The notes: generated by a model not told the origin, from the letters alone. A stretch of 15,162 bases of DNA from Pseudomonadota bacterium (GCA_021797365.1 JAJZZU010000019.1:1-15162), one strand, 5' to 3'; positions 1 to 6,960 are shown, numbered from the stretch's first letter. Made by a program: numbers and translations.

Positions 1-217
1 TATCGACCGCCCTCGCATTCGGTCGCCCGGAACTCGAGCGCGCATCCCTCCACTTCCTCGTAATCGTCGTATAGGAGCGGCATATCGGGCGCATCATCCC
101 AAAGCGTTCCATTGGCAAAGCGCGCCTCGGCTTTCGCGCAGGCCTCTTCTTCGGAGTCCGCCTCGACTCCGACGCGGCAGATGTGCTCGTAGGGGAGTAC
201 TCAACCAGATATTTCAT
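1..217 (-). pseudogene. 5' part of a small acidic hypothetical protein, apparently frameshifted, truncated by window edge
   Basis: On the minus strand an ATG at 217 lies 8 nt after a GGAGG ribosome site (226-230) and begins MKYLVEYS. After the C4 run at 192-195 (G4 on the plus strand) this frame turns into a basic, low-quality sequence. A second frame entered at the same point continues smoothly as YEHICRVGVEADSEEEA and then an acidic stretch containing GTLWDD and MPLLYDDYEE, open to the window edge. Adding one C to the run joins the two frames into a single plausible protein. The acidic pattern is like that of small hypothetical proteins found on phages and mobile elements, though I cannot name the family. 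It is either a frameshifted gene, a slippage site, or a sequencing error in a homopolymer. It is divergent from the gene starting near 318. Confidence 0.55.
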
Positions 218-272
218 CAGGGGTGCCTCCGGCATGAGGGAGTCGCGCCACGCATTGCGCGGCTCGATGGCG

Positions 273-281
273 TGGTATAGT
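273..281 (+). promoter_or_regulatory. Extended -10 promoter candidate for the DsbC-like gene
   Basis: TGGTATAGT at 273-281 fits an extended -10 element (TGn followed by TATAGT). A TTGCGC at 255-260 could be a weak -35 with 15-nt spacing. Transcription would begin near 288, about 30 nt before the GTG at 318. That supports GTG 318 over the in-frame ATGs at 183, 234 and 267, which lie upstream of this start point. Confidence 0.35.
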
Positions 282-317
282 ATAACAAATAGCACACAGA
301 CACAGGGCAAACACCTC

Positions 318-1379
318 GTGTACGTCGACCGCATAAAGGATTATCCGCGTTCCCGCCTGACCACCCGTAACGAGTCCGGCCGGGCGCGAGGCACCGTCCG
401 TATCGCTATCTATGCGCTGGCCGCGAGTCTCCCAGCGGCTTCCGCCATCGGCTTTTGCGCGGCGCTGGGCGTACTCGCGGCGCAGTCGCTTGCCGTGCGC
501 GATCCTTCACAAGGGCCTCTTGCGCCGCGAGCCGTCGCCGCACTGGTTCACGAGGCGAGCCGCGGCCGCGCCCGGTTCGCGGGCACCTTGACCGGCACCT
601 TCGCGCGGCTTCATGACGGCGCCGTGCCCGGGGGATGGACACCGGTGCGCGTCAGGGCCGCCGCGGGGCCGGAGGGGCCCGGCACGGTCGCGTGGGCCTC
701 CCCCCATGGCCGCTATCTCTTCATCGGTGCCGTCATAAACCGGCAGGGCGTCAACGTGACGCGCCGGCTGGCGCAGGCGGCGCACATGCTGCCGGCGGCA
801 CAGGGCGGCCAGACGGCGGCAGCGGCGCAGGGCGCGTCCCCCGGCAGTCTCCCGGCGCCGGTGGCCGTCCTGAGCCACCAGGCCTTTTGGCAAGCCACCC
901 GGACGGCTACGACCGGGATCCGGCAGTACCAGGTGGGCGCCCGTCATACGCTGTATGTCTATTTCGATCCGGACTGCATCTTTTGCCATCACCTCTACGA
1001 CCGTCTGCACGCCGACCGCGCGCTTTTGAAGGCCCGTCATGTGCGCGTCGACTGGATCCCGGTGGCGATCCTGCACCCGGGGTCCGCGGCGCGCGCGGAT
1101 GCGATCCTTGCGGGAGGACGCAAGGTGCTGGTCGCCAACGAGACGCACTTCGATGTGGCGAAAGAGCGGGGTGGGGCGCCCCGTCGCGTGAGCCCCAAGG
1201 AGACGGCCAGGCTCATCGCCAACATGAAAGTCTTTCTGCACGGCGGCGCCGATCTGGGCACGCCGACGTTGTCCTGGCGGTCCGCCGGCGGGCACGCCCA
1301 TTACCTGGTCGGCCTGCCGAACAAGACCGGCCTTTCGTCCATTATCCGGTCCTTCGGGCCGGTCATTGCGCAACACTAA
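318..1379 (+). CDS. Membrane-anchored DsbC/DsbG-like thiol-disulfide isomerase
   Basis: A 353-residue protein if started at GTG 318. A hydrophobic segment (roughly residues 25-52, IYALAASLP to GVLAAQ) would act as an uncleaved signal-anchor placing the rest in the periplasm. The C-terminal half is thioredoxin-like: LYVYFDPDC followed by the active-site motif CIFC (codons 975-986, residues 220-223), then a helix, and near the end LGTPTLSW, whose Thr-Pro is the cis-proline loop typical of DsbC, DsbG and conjugative TraF/TrbB proteins. By family knowledge it shuffles or reduces disulfides in secreted proteins. The N-terminal half (about residues 60-200) resembles the DsbC dimerisation region only loosely. 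Such genes are common in conjugative elements, where they assist pilus or secretion proteins, but no transfer gene is visible here. The start is uncertain: ATGs at 183, 234 and 267 are in frame, while 318 fits the promoter. Confidence 0.75.
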   Translation: MYVDRIKDYPRSRLTTRNESGRARGTVRIAIYALAASLPAASAIGFCAALGVLAAQSLAVRDPSQGPLAPRAVAALVHEASRGRARFAGTLTGTFARLHDGAVPGGWTPVRVRAAAGPEGPGTVAWASPHGRYLFIGAVINRQGVNVTRRLAQAAHMLPAAQGGQTAAAAQGASPGSLPAPVAVLSHQAFWQATRTATTGIRQYQVGARHTLYVYFDPDCIFCHHLYDRLHADRALLKARHVRVDWIPVAILHPGSAARADAILAGGRKVLVANETHFDVAKERGGAPRRVSPKETARLIANMKVFLHGGADLGTPTLSWRSAGGHAHYLVGLPNKTGLSSIIRSFGPVIAQH

Positions 1380-1396
1380 CGTGCCAGAGGCACAGG

Positions 1397-1403
1397 AAGG
1401 AGG
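1397..1403 (+). promoter_or_regulatory. Perfect Shine-Dalgarno site
   Basis: AAGGAGG lies 4 nt before the ATG at 1408. It decides the start of the 420-residue gene: the frame is also open upstream, to 1366, but that upstream start would overlap the DsbC-like gene. Confidence 0.7.
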
Positions 1404-1407
1404 ATGT

Positions 1408-2670
1408 ATGAGTGAAGCTACGAAGAGCCGCCCCGCGTTCCTGCAGGCGAAAAAGCCGGGCGGGGCCGGCGGTACGCAATACAACATCGTCGCCGAAGTC
1501 GTGTCGGTGAACCCCGAGACGCAGGAGCTCATCTGCCGTCTGCCCGGCGATGCGCGCACGTTCGCCGTGGGCGTCTTCAAGAAGAGCGCCGAGCGGCCGG
1601 TCCAGAAAAAGGCGGTCTGGGAAGGCAACCACATCGACGAGCGCGCGGCCGAGCGGCTGAATCCCATGACGGTCATGGCCGACGGCAAGGAGCAGAAGGT
1701 CCATCAACGCGTCATTCTCGAGCACGCGGTCGTGTTCGGCAAACCGGAAAACGGCACGGCCGCCGCCCGCGACGCGCTGCTGAACGAGTTCCTGAACAAG
1801 AAGAACCCGAAGCTCTTCGCCAACTGGATCCATGCGGCGACGTCCAATCCCGACAAGGTCCGTCAGGGCTTTGTGACGGTCGCGGGGTTTAAGAACGAGG
1901 TGCAGCGGGTGATCGTCTGGGACGGTGCGCCGGTGGCCGCCGACGACAAGGCGGCCATGGCGGCGCTTGCCGCCCGCATCGCCAAACAGAACGTGTCGCT
2001 CAAGGAAGGCGAGAAGCGTCCGGTGAAGCCGCAGGTGGCCGTCACCGTGCGCGCGGTCGGCGAAAACGGCGAGATCATCGGCGTGGGCCCGGTCGTCTCC
2101 TACAACGGGGAGGCCAAGCGCCCCTTGAATAGTGAGGACCTGGCCGCCTATGTCGGGGCGTTCAAGGAGGACTTCCCGAACGCAGCCCTGGATGTACTCG
2201 TGGGGGATGCCTATCCCGCCAGCCAAAAGGGCGTCCAGGGGCTTACGCTGAAGACCGGCGAGGAGGGTACGCGCGAGGCGAACAGCCGCGCCATGTACTA
2301 CCTGCACGGCCTGCTGCGCGATACCCGGGATCCGGAAAACGGCGCGTATACCGGCATGATCGGCACGCACGCGGTCGTCGAGTTTTCGCCCGGCAAGCCG
2401 GACCCACGCCTGCCGAATGTCATGAAGGGCGCGGAGCATGACTGGGTGACGAGCGTCTTCTTGAGCCGCCAGGAAGACCTGCTGACGGCCATTCCGGGCC
2501 GCGACGGCAAGCCGCTGCATATGCCCGAGTACCTGGTCCGCGAGGACTATCAGCCGGAGCCCCACGCAAGCGAGGCGGGGGAGGGCGAGGATCCCGTGCC
2601 CCGCGCAAGTGGGGATGAAAGGAAGGAGGAGGATGACGACGACAGCCCGTTCGCGGGACTGGGTGGCTGA
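1408..2670 (+). CDS. Hypothetical protein (420 aa) with acidic SSB-like C-terminal tail
   Basis: Begins MSEATKSRPAF at the ATG directed by AAGGAGG. I do not recognise the family. The protein is soluble, with no signal peptide or membrane segment. Residues about 20-60 look like a small beta-rich domain (YNIVAEVVSVNP, ELICRLPGD). The middle is alpha/beta, containing VAVTVRAVGENGEIIGVGPVVSYNG. The last 30 residues are a disordered acidic tail rich in Glu and Asp, ending DDDDSPFAGLGG. That resembles the DDDIPF tip by which single-stranded DNA-binding proteins recruit partners, but here extra residues follow the Phe. A DNA-processing role for a mobile element is only an inference. It starts 29 nt after the DsbC-like gene, so the two are probably co-transcribed and end at the terminator at 2722. 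The tail coding region contains a CRISPR-repeat-like unit. Confidence 0.8.
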   Translation: MSEATKSRPAFLQAKKPGGAGGTQYNIVAEVVSVNPETQELICRLPGDARTFAVGVFKKSAERPVQKKAVWEGNHIDERAAERLNPMTVMADGKEQKVHQRVILEHAVVFGKPENGTAAARDALLNEFLNKKNPKLFANWIHAATSNPDKVRQGFVTVAGFKNEVQRVIVWDGAPVAADDKAAMAALAARIAKQNVSLKEGEKRPVKPQVAVTVRAVGENGEIIGVGPVVSYNGEAKRPLNSEDLAAYVGAFKEDFPNAALDVLVGDAYPASQKGVQGLTLKTGEEGTREANSRAMYYLHGLLRDTRDPENGAYTGMIGTHAVVEFSPGKPDPRLPNVMKGAEHDWVTSVFLSRQEDLLTAIPGRDGKPLHMPEYLVREDYQPEPHASEAGEGEDPVPRASGDERKEEDDDDSPFAGLGG

Positions 2671-2703
2671 TCGGGGTTAGCCCGCGCAAACGGGGATGAA
2701 AGG
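2597..2703 (+). repeat. Two imperfect CRISPR-repeat-like direct repeats
   Basis: Two 24-nt units at 2599-2622 and 2680-2703, 81 nt apart, match at about 21 positions. Each has a short dyad (CCCC/GGGG in the first, CCCG/CGGG in the second) followed by ATGAAAGG. From memory both resemble the type I-E CRISPR repeat core (CCCCGCGC-AAGCGGGG-ATGAA). The first lies inside the 3' end of the 420-residue gene and the second just after its stop codon. The spacing does not fit the usual 61-nt period, and there is no third copy or cas gene, so this is not called an array. Confidence 0.5.
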
Positions 2704-2721
2704 GGTACGGATGGAGGGAAG

Positions 2722-2745
2722 AGGGGGGCTTAGCCCCCCTTTTTT
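2722..2745 (+). terminator. Strong rho-independent terminator
   Basis: An 8-bp stem AGGGGGGC/GCCCCCCT (2722-2729 and 2733-2740) with a TTA loop is followed by a T tract ending at 2745. It ends the transcript covering the DsbC-like and 420-residue genes and separates them from the gene at 2818. Confidence 0.9.
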
Positions 2746-2817
2746 ATGGTGCGGCTTCGCACCGCGCCCGGAATCCGTATCGTAGGGGCATCGGAGGGAT
2801 AGGGAGAGCTTTTTGCT

Positions 2818-3249
2818 ATGGGGGATTCAGAGACAGCTCGGCTGCCGGCGAGCGCTGCGATAGCCGTGCTGTTCCAGGCGGCGCGCGACATGGCCATCGC
2901 GCCCGATCCGGAGATCGATGACAGCCAGCCGCGCCGGCGCCTGGCCGGGGCCTATCTCCGCTACCGGCGATCCGTCGCCAACCGGATCTCTGCCATGCTC
3001 TGGATGGCGGGGCTCTGGGAAGGCGGCGTATCCGTGCACGAATCGATCGATGCCATTCGCCACACCACGGCGGATGAAGGTGACCCCGCCATCATGACAC
3101 CGCTTGTGTGGGCTGTATCGCTGCTGGCCGCGGATGACCGCGGCGACCTCCCCGGTATCGCCGCGGGGCTCAACATGGTGGACGGTTCGCCGTCGCCACC
3201 CCGCGCCGCTTGCCGGCCCGGTCTCGATGATGACCGATTCCGCCGCTAG
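2818..3249 (+). CDS. Hypothetical protein (143 aa)
   Basis: Starts at ATG 2818 with AGGGAGAG at 2801-2808 as a plausible ribosome site. The protein is mostly alpha-helical by eye (SAAIAVLFQAARDMAI, RRRLAGAYLRYRRSVANRI, WMAGLWEGGVSVHESIDAI). Its last 25 or so residues are Pro- and Arg-rich and look unstructured. No family is recognised. Its 3' end overlaps the start of the EAL-like gene by 23 nt, so the two are likely translationally coupled and may act together. A shorter reading, with the last residues being only overlap with the next gene, cannot be excluded. No transmembrane segment or catalytic motif is evident. Confidence 0.6.
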   Translation: MGDSETARLPASAAIAVLFQAARDMAIAPDPEIDDSQPRRRLAGAYLRYRRSVANRISAMLWMAGLWEGGVSVHESIDAIRHTTADEGDPAIMTPLVWAVSLLAADDRGDLPGIAAGLNMVDGSPSPPRAACRPGLDDDRFRR

Positions 3250-3922
3250 GGCGCCGTCTCTGTCGCTGCCGCGGGCCTACGCGCTGTCGGCGATCGTGCC
3301 GGCCGAGAACCGCCCGCGGCCCGGTGGCGGCGCCCTGGAGGAGGCCGAATTCTCCTGGCGCCGGCGGGTACGGGATGACTGGATTTTCGACTCCACCCTG
3401 CAGGAGCGCCTGGCCGGCGTGGTCGCGAACGCGGTGGCGCTGGACGTGCGGCAAGTGACGATCCGGCTCACTACCGCCCAGATCCTGGATCGCCGGGCTT
3501 CGCGTTTCGTGTCCCTGGCCGCCCGGCTGCCGGTGGAAATCAGCTGGATGGGCCCCGATGGCGATGGCGACCGCGCCGCGCGCGTGGCGAAGGCCTTGCG
3601 CCTCTGGCGTGCCTACGGCATCCGGTCCTGTATCGAAGCGCCTGGGGCTGCTGCCGGCCCCGCGACGCTGGCTCTGGCGGTCCGGGCGAAATCGGACCGC
3701 GTGCGGATCGTGCTGCGGGGCGCGCAGTGGCACGCAGGCTCTCCTGAGCGCACCCCTCTGTCCCGCTTCTTCCGCACCTGCCGCAAATCGGGACTCGCGG
3801 TGGTAGCCAGCGGCGTCGACACACGTGAGGCTTTGGCGGCCGCCGTCGCGCTTGGCGCCACTCATACCCAGGGACGCCTCTGGCGGGACTTGGGTTACGA
3901 GATCACCGGCATCGCGCCGTGA
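3227..3922 (+). CDS. Degenerate EAL-domain-like protein, probably catalytically inactive
   Basis: A 231-residue protein starting MMTDS at 3227 (3230 is equally possible), overlapping the previous gene by 23 nt. The C-terminal part LAVVASGVDTREALAAAVALG...TQGRLW (about residues 190-219) follows the EAL-family pattern of an AEGVET-like strand, a helix, and a QGYLF-like strand. Earlier pieces also line up: VTIRLTTAQILD for the usual VNLS...QL segment, LPVEISWM for the ELTE segment, YGIRSCIEAPG for GV..ALDDFG, and VRIVLRG for LKID. At these places the metal-binding and catalytic residues (the Asn, the Glu of ELTE, the DD pair, the Lys) are replaced, so cyclic-di-GMP hydrolysis is not expected. 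Known dead EAL proteins act by binding ligands or proteins; that is inference for this one. The fold assignment rests on eye alignment. Confidence 0.6.
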   Translation: MMTDSAARAPSLSLPRAYALSAIVPAENRPRPGGGALEEAEFSWRRRVRDDWIFDSTLQERLAGVVANAVALDVRQVTIRLTTAQILDRRASRFVSLAARLPVEISWMGPDGDGDRAARVAKALRLWRAYGIRSCIEAPGAAAGPATLALAVRAKSDRVRIVLRGAQWHAGSPERTPLSRFFRTCRKSGLAVVASGVDTREALAAAVALGATHTQGRLWRDLGYEITGIAP

Positions 3923-3993
3923 TCGCATGGAAGTCCATTTTCTGGGCAATCAATCCTGATTCTCTTCGCCCCGAGGTTGCCTTCGTTTTGGGC

Positions 3994-4014
3994 AGGACGC
4001 CATTTTGGCGTCCT
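3994..4014. repeat. Perfect 9-bp inverted repeat (hairpin)
   Basis: AGGACGCCA and TGGCGTCCT are separated by TTT. It lies 71 nt after the EAL-like stop codon and could act as a terminator or RNA-stabilising hairpin, but no clear T tract follows on either strand. Confidence 0.6.
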
Positions 4015-4031
4015 TGCGTAGATTGCCGAGC

Positions 4032-4066
4032 TTATCCCCAGATCTATCCCCAAAATCTGTGGATAA
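4032..4066. promoter_or_regulatory. Cluster of DnaA-box-like sequences, possible replication origin element
   Basis: TGTGGATAA at 4058-4066 is the exact complement of the DnaA box TTATCCACA. TTATCCCCA (4032-4040) and CTATCCCCA (4044-4052) are near matches on the other strand. The outer two form an inverted pair with 12-nt arms differing at one position. Clusters like this occur in plasmid and chromosomal origins. No replication initiator gene or set of iterons is visible nearby, so an origin is only suggested. Confidence 0.45.
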
Positions 4067-4097
4067 AGCGAAATGCCAGGGCGTGGAACATGAAGTA

Positions 4098-4145
4098 GGT
4101 CTTCAGGCTTTCGTGTGGGCAAGGGGGGTATTGGGCTTGCGTAAG
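4098..4145 (+). repeat. Left copy of 48-bp direct repeat flanking the ATPase module
   Basis: Matches 7119-7165 at all but three substitutions and one G insertion. Both copies run the same way and end GGGCTTGCGTAAG. The pair encloses the two-gene module with its flanks. It may be a duplicated attachment or recombination site, or a dispersed genomic repeat; no integrase or transposase is present in between. Confidence 0.85.
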
Positions 4146-4490
4146 GCGCCCCGCAAGTAAGTAGGACGCCCCGCGCGATATCGAACTGTGCCAAATCTCT
4201 CGGGATTACAGGCGTTGTGGCGAGTCACGCGCGGTAATGGTCCAAAAAAGCCTCGGGCGATGCGCCGCTTAAGCGAGATGCTGGTGCGCATAGGGTGGCC
4301 GATAAACTGCCCTAAGTGTGAGGCCGTGCCCCCCGACCTGCCCCCAATAACAGTCGCTGTGCACCAAGGAGAGCGAAGTGGGGGCACGTAGTATCGGAAT
4401 GTCACTCAATACCGCATCGCAATTCTCTTTCATTGCGGGAAGCTTGACCTCTATTCAGCGGAGTGCCCGTCATGAGGCTTTTGTGGGCTA

Positions 4491-4538
4491 CCGACACAAA
4501 ACCCGGAAAAGCCACTTCATCTACCGGATTCGTGTCGG
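4491..4538. repeat. Imperfect inverted repeat
   Basis: CCGACACAAAACCCGG (4491-4506) faces CCGGATTCGTGTCGG (4524-4538), with 17 nt between. The outer CCGACAC/GTGTCGG and inner CCGG arms are perfect, with one mismatch-plus-gap region between them. It could be a relic of an insertion-sequence end pair, an RNA hairpin or a protein-binding site. It sits about 110 nt beyond the ATPase gene stop codon. Confidence 0.5.
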
Positions 4539-4645
4539 GCTAAAAACCAGATAAGTGCGTTTTGCGTAGACAACAAACTGTGGCCACTAGATCGGTTAGA
4601 AATCCCCCACCGACGTGTGGGTAGAGAGACCCCGTCTGTCGGCAC

Positions 4646-6154
4646 TTACATCCAAATGGCCTGATAGACAACATCCCGGATGGTCCGAATTTTCGCGACA
4701 CCTATGTAGCTGATGTCGTCAAGCTCCAAATCGGAACTATTCGCCACTTGTCCAACTGTCATTTTTCCCGCCCCTTTGAGGCGCTCAATGACATTGGGGG
4801 TAAGGCCATATGGGTACGCCATTGACCGTCCGAGATCATCTATTGGCCTGTCCAATATGGCAAGGCCCTGTTTTTCGGGCAGTTCAGGAAGTTTGATATT
4901 CTTAAATGTAGGTCCCGTAACATGAATCTCAGCTGGCTCGGCGGAACCCGCCGTCCATTCGTCAATCATCTCTTGCGTTAGTCTCTTGGTTGGTACTGAG
5001 TCCAGAAGATTGCACAAGTTAACCGCAAAAATCGGGCCGCGTCCTCCAGATTTCAATGCACGAGATGCTTCCCGTCGCGCTACAAAACCTAAATATTCCA
5101 ATATCTCAAATATTTTCATATATTTATTAACAAGCTGCCGATGTATCAGCACACTATCTTGGGCGATAGTGCGCGTTTTTTCTTTCACCGACCTTGATGC
5201 ATGCTCAACTATTGCCTCAACGACTTCGCGTGCTGGCTCAATTAATTCCTCGTAGATCCCAAGCTTCGGGGCGACTTCCTCCATCAACGGCCAGAAATAA
5301 TCCGTAGCCATAGCAAGGAGACACTTTGTTAGCTCCGGAATACCGACACGATCCATGTCCTCAAACCTGTTGCAGGCGAGAATAAAGCCGCGAAGATTTC
5401 CTACAACAGCGCGCCCGAGCAAATTAGCGAATTGTTTTGGCGATAATCTATCGGAGAACGTTGAGCGCATCGCCAGTTTTGGATAGCGCGCTTGCAGGAC
5501 ATCGGGAAAAAAATCAGGAAAAGATGAAACATCCAATCGACTTATATCTATCACAGTGGAATCATTGAAAACATCAAACCTAATGCCAAACTTTGTAACG
5601 CCAGGATATATTGATGCCTTACACGATATTGCACTACTAGACAGTGTGCGAAACAGATCGAAAAATACCTCGAGCGGTTTTTCGCGCCCGATATGCGCTG
5701 CGTCATCAAAGAGAAAAACGAGTCGCATGTTAAGGGATCGCGACAACTCTGTAAGTTGGAGCTGAAGTGAGACTTGGTCGGACACATTTTCAAAGTCAAC
5801 GGATAATTTGCGCATACTCAGCTCCGTCTGAATAGCGTTAGAAAGTAACGTACAGAAGTGACCGATATACTCCTGCCCATCAGATTGCAACAAGGGCAGA
5901 TAACGCAAACTAACGTACACGGGGAATATGCCTCGCGTAAGTCGTAACCTTCGTCGAGTCTCAAGCAACAGGGCACTCTTCCCGCTGCCCCGTCCACCAC
6001 GCAACAACACAGGGCCGTGCGCACTCAATTTGCGAACAATGACTTCGTCGTGAGAGGAAAAGCTGTGATATTGGCCGAATTTTTCCGGAGGGCATTCTTC
6101 TGCCGCCAAGATCAGGCCTGAGTCCGAATCAGCATTATTCGTAGAGGTATTCAA
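4646..6154 (-). CDS. ORC/Cdc6-like P-loop ATPase with C-terminal helix-hairpin-helix region
   Basis: A 502-residue protein if started at the TTG (6152-6154), which overlaps the upstream stop codon as TTGA and has AGGAAG about 8 nt before it. Residues about 24-40 (PPEKFGQYHSFSSHDEV) are followed by Walker A GGRGSGKS (53-60) and Walker B LVFLFDD (145-151). This is the layout of the bacterial P-loop ATPases annotated as Sll1717 or ORC-CDC6 family. Residues about 160-390 are helical. The last 55 residues (GLTPNVIERLKGAG..TVGQVANSS..ELDDISYIGVAKIRTI) look like a helix-hairpin-helix unit, suggesting DNA binding. A role as ATP-driven sensor or effector in defence is inferred from this architecture and the RM neighbourhood. 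The frame is open to 6334, but that region is coding for the upstream gene in another frame. Base use is AT-richer than in the neighbours. Confidence 0.75.
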   Translation of the reverse strand: MNTSTNNADSDSGLILAAEECPPEKFGQYHSFSSHDEVIVRKLSAHGPVLLRGGRGSGKSALLLETRRRLRLTRGIFPVYVSLRYLPLLQSDGQEYIGHFCTLLSNAIQTELSMRKLSVDFENVSDQVSLQLQLTELSRSLNMRLVFLFDDAAHIGREKPLEVFFDLFRTLSSSAISCKASIYPGVTKFGIRFDVFNDSTVIDISRLDVSSFPDFFPDVLQARYPKLAMRSTFSDRLSPKQFANLLGRAVVGNLRGFILACNRFEDMDRVGIPELTKCLLAMATDYFWPLMEEVAPKLGIYEELIEPAREVVEAIVEHASRSVKEKTRTIAQDSVLIHRQLVNKYMKIFEILEYLGFVARREASRALKSGGRGPIFAVNLCNLLDSVPTKRLTQEMIDEWTAGSAEPAEIHVTGPTFKNIKLPELPEKQGLAILDRPIDDLGRSMAYPYGLTPNVIERLKGAGKMTVGQVANSSDLELDDISYIGVAKIRTIRDVVYQAIWM

Positions 6155-6960
6155 GGTACAAGCTTCCTGAACAAAATGTAGTGTTCTAGAGCTTCGTCCG
6201 GCTTTAAGGAAGAGTAGGCCGTTGGTACAAAATGTGAGACTAGCCCTAGGCAACTGACAAGCACGAGTGTGTCTCGGATTGTCGACTTTACGGTCACTTC
6301 GTCGAAGAGTAGTGCACTCGTAAAAAATTCCCAATGTATCGCTTTCGAGAGTGTTGAATAGAGTTGAGCACTTCGCCCCTGCGTTTCCTTTATGTAGCGT
6401 TCCGGATCAAGTGACAATAACTCAGTATACATGGGGTCTGTTGACCCTGCCGGGCGTGCTGTTACGAAGTCAAGCATATTCTTCACGGCCGGTTTCCAGT
6501 ATATGTGCTCGAGATGCCTCGAAAATAGGGCCCTACTAATCTTCGGCATATCGTTCTCTATACTCCAGAGAGGCTGGGTAGGCTTATCATCCGGCATTAC
6601 GTCTCCGAACCAGCTGAAGGCGGAACGAGCGCGTTTTCCATGTTCATACTCAGGTTGAGCCTGGAACTCGCTTAGATAAAGCATTCGAAATGGGTCGAAA
6701 CGCCCAAGCATGGCCGCGCACGAATTTTCAAGGACAACGCGGGCACATAATGGCCCAAAGCTTTGAGCCTCAGTTGATGCAGCGCTCTCTATAAATCCCA
6801 TGGCCATTGTCGCAAAACGTTCAATAGACGAAGAAAGCTGGATTAAGGCAATCTTAGCCGTTCCTTGACAGTCATCGTTGCCGCATACCAGTCGTGCAAT
6901 ATGGCTCATTGTCGCTGATTGCTGCTCACATAGACGTTCTTCTATTCGCCTTTCGGTCAT
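6151..6960 (-). CDS. Hypothetical helical protein, partner of the ATPase
   Basis: A 269-residue protein from ATG 6960; a GTG at 7011 in the same frame would add 17 residues and lies directly behind GGAG. I do not recognise the family. It appears largely alpha-helical and soluble, with an N-terminal Cys-rich stretch (CEQQ, LVCGNDDC). It also has Trp/Phe-rich patches (SAFSWFGD, LEHIYWKP) and a conserved-looking YSTLSKAIHWEF near residues 210-221. The LSK.IH pattern recalls helical HEPN or Abi-type proteins where a late His sits in a helix, but no Arg is correctly spaced, so this is weak. Its stop TGA overlaps the TTG start of the ATPase gene, so the two products are probably made together and may form one system. 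The AT-richer composition suggests separate acquisition. Confidence 0.7.
   Translation of the reverse strand: MTERRIEERLCEQQSATMSHIARLVCGNDDCQGTAKIALIQLSSSIERFATMAMGFIESAASTEAQSFGPLCARVVLENSCAAMLGRFDPFRMLYLSEFQAQPEYEHGKRARSAFSWFGDVMPDDKPTQPLWSIENDMPKISRALFSRHLEHIYWKPAVKNMLDFVTARPAGSTDPMYTELLSLDPERYIKETQGRSAQLYSTLSKAIHWEFFTSALLFDEVTVKSTIRDTLVLVSCLGLVSHFVPTAYSSLKPDEALEHYILFRKLVP

Larger units (their letters stand above)
3923..4645. other. Gene-poor intergenic region between the plus-strand cargo and the ATPase module
   Basis: No convincing gene is seen in these 723 nt. Open frames at 4188-4391 (plus) and 4103-4405 (minus) have compositions expected of chance. The region holds a perfect 9-bp hairpin (3994-4014), a cluster of DnaA-box-like 9-mers (4032-4066), the left 48-bp direct repeat (4098-4145), two nearby CGCCCCGC boxes (about 4147 and 4170), and an inverted repeat (4491-4538). 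Confidence 0.6.

Noticed and set aside
507..1688. Long minus-strand open frame (393 aa) opposite the DsbC-like and 420-residue genes
   Set aside because: It is Arg/Pro/Gly-rich and antisense to two well-supported genes; a GC-rich shadow frame.
1363..2565. Minus-strand open frame of 400 aa
   Set aside because: Antisense to the 420-residue gene, which has a perfect ribosome site and terminator; it has no recognisable domain.
2597..2703. CRISPR array call
   Set aside because: Only two imperfect units with 81-nt spacing, no cas genes, and one unit inside a coding region.
4103..4405. Minus-strand open frame (100 aa), and a plus-strand frame at 4188-4391
   Set aside because: No motif, no ribosome site, and composition like chance; the minus frame runs through the direct repeat.
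6155..6334. Longer ATPase start at 6334
   Set aside because: This part is coding for the upstream gene in another frame, and the TTG at 6154 with AGGAAG fits the overlap.
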